Shown here one piece after another: positions 62,856 through 64,000 of a DNA stretch of 64,000 bases. Origin of the DNA: Alphaproteobacteria bacterium (lineage in GTDB: Bacteria > Pseudomonadota > Alphaproteobacteria > Micropepsales > Micropepsaceae); NCBI GenBank assembly GCA_018971835.1, contig JAGWZW010000001.1, forward strand, positions 1 through 64,000, written 5' to 3'. Position numbers and translations under genes: made by a program. The notes beneath the pieces are model-generated. The model saw nothing but the letters and a program-made list of their open reading frames with translations. It was not told the DNA's origin and searched no databases. The first letter of the stretch is position 1; each line of letters opens with the position of its first letter.

Positions 62856-63775
62856 GCGTGGCGCCTCCGCTCTTCTCGGTGGTGATCCCGGTCTACAACC
62901 GGGCGGAGCTGCTGCGCGGCGCGCTCGAATCGGTGCGCGCGCAGAGTTGTCAGGATTTCGAGATCGTGGTGGTGGACGACGGCTCGGCCGACGATCCCGC
63001 GAAAACGGCGGCGGCGTTCGCCGATCCGCGCATCCGTTGCGTGCGGCAGCAGAACGCCGGCGCCAGCGCGGCGCGCAACCGCGGCATCGACCTGGCACAC
63101 GGGCGCTACGTCGCCTTCCTCGATTCCGACGACAATTTCCTGCCGCATCATCTGGAACGCATGGCGAGGCTGTTGGAGAACACCACGGACACCGCCGGCT
63201 TCGCCCGCATGATTGTGGACCGTGGCGACGGCCGCAACTTCCTGAAGCCGCCGCGCGGCCCGCGGCCGGGCGAGCACATGGCGAACTACCTGCTGTGTGA
63301 GCGCGGCTTCGTGCCGACCATTACGCTGGTGGTGCCGCGCGAAATCGCGGCGCGCGTGCGCTATGACGAGACGGTCGGCTATGGCGACGATGCGGATTTC
63401 GCCATCCGCCTCTATCTTTCCGGCTGCCAATTCGTGATGGCGGAGGAGCCGGGCGCGATCTGGCACGACGTGGCCACGCCCTCGCGTCTTTCGGCCGCCA
63501 GCAGCAGCAGGAGCCTGCTGCCCTGGCTCGCGCGCATGCGCCCTGTGATTCCGGCCCGCGCCTATTACGGCTGCCGCGGCTGGTACATCGCCAAGGGCGT
63601 CGCCGCCACCAGCAAGGCCGCGGCGCTCAAGCTCTTTCTCTCTGCGCTGATCCATGGCGCTTACCGGCCCGCGCTGGCGGCGCGCATCTTCCTGCAGATT
63701 TTCCTGCCGGATACAGCGTACCGGAGGCTCGCGGACTCGACGCTGCCGTCCAGCGCGGCCAAGACGCCATGCTGA
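62852..63775 (+). CDS. Family 2 glycosyltransferase
   Basis: PLFSVVIPVYNRAELLRGALESVRAQSCQDFEIVVVDDGSADDPAKTA; QQNAGASAARNRGIDLAHGRYVAFLDSDD. Confidence 0.94.
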   Translation: MSVAPPLFSVVIPVYNRAELLRGALESVRAQSCQDFEIVVVDDGSADDPAKTAAAFADPRIRCVRQQNAGASAARNRGIDLAHGRYVAFLDSDDNFLPHHLERMARLLENTTDTAGFARMIVDRGDGRNFLKPPRGPRPGEHMANYLLCERGFVPTITLVVPREIAARVRYDETVGYGDDADFAIRLYLSGCQFVMAEEPGAIWHDVATPSRLSAASSSRSLLPWLARMRPVIPARAYYGCRGWYIAKGVAATSKAAALKLFLSALIHGAYRPALAARIFLQIFLPDTAYRRLADSTLPSSAAKTPC

Positions 63776-64000
63776 CCCGGCGCGCCTTGCTGGCTGCCGC
63801 GGCTGCGGCGCCGCTGCTGCCGGCGTTTGGAGAGACGATGCCGTCGCTGCGCAGCGCCGCGCGGGCCGCGGGCCGGCTCTATGGCTGCGCCACCGCGAAT
63901 TACGAGCTGCAGCGCAGCGATTTCCGTCCCGTGCTGCTGCGCGAGGCGGGCGTCATCGTGCCCGAATACGAGATGAAGCGCGACGCGCTCGAGCCGGAAC
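63769..64000 (+). CDS. GH10 (endo-beta-xylanase-like) glycoside hydrolase, N-terminal fragment (runs off the right edge)
   Basis: MLTRRALLAAAAAAPLLPAFG...SLRSAARAAGRLYGCATANYELQRSDFRPVLLREAGVIVPEYEMKRDALEPE; PExEMKxDALEP is typical of the GH10 N-terminus. Confidence 0.75.
   Translation, partial: MLTRRALLAAAAAAPLLPAFGETMPSLRSAARAAGRLYGCATANYELQRSDFRPVLLREAGVIVPEYEMKRDALEPE

Noticed and set aside
61455-63098. 547-aa minus ORF
   Set aside because: Antisense to the Wzy-like and GT2 genes; low-complexity R/H/Q-rich.

Overview
This 64 kb, GC-rich window looks like an alphaproteobacterial chromosome. That placement rests on ccmE-ccmF-ccmH / degP / two-component system / glnE gene order resembling the rhizobial cycJKL-degP-feuPQ-glnE arrangement, plus a red-type RuBisCO. 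Gene density is high, and nearly every large shadow ORF lies antisense to or in another frame of a convincing gene. Main blocks: (1) a MarR regulator divergent from VOC/PhnB and GST genes; (2) a 101-bp palindromic intergenic repeat element; (3) cytochrome c maturation genes, DegP, a two-component system and GlnE; (4) a TetR-controlled operon encoding a LolA-like periplasmic protein, two FtsX-type permeases, an ATPase and an outer-membrane beta-barrel, which is the best candidate for an under-described system; (5) an operon of acyl-CoA synthetase, PDH-like E1alpha/E1beta/E2 and a stand-alone acyl carrier protein; (6) a glycogen cluster (glgP, glgA, glgB, glgX, malQ) without glgC; (7) a CBB operon cbbLSX-F-P-T with divergent cbbR; (8) a polyamine-catabolism-like cluster with a Rieske oxygenase; (9) an exopolysaccharide operon running off the right edge into a GH10-like gene. 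I found no tRNA, rRNA, CRISPR array, transposase or prophage. All calls come from reading the sequence and recognising motifs. No database search was run.
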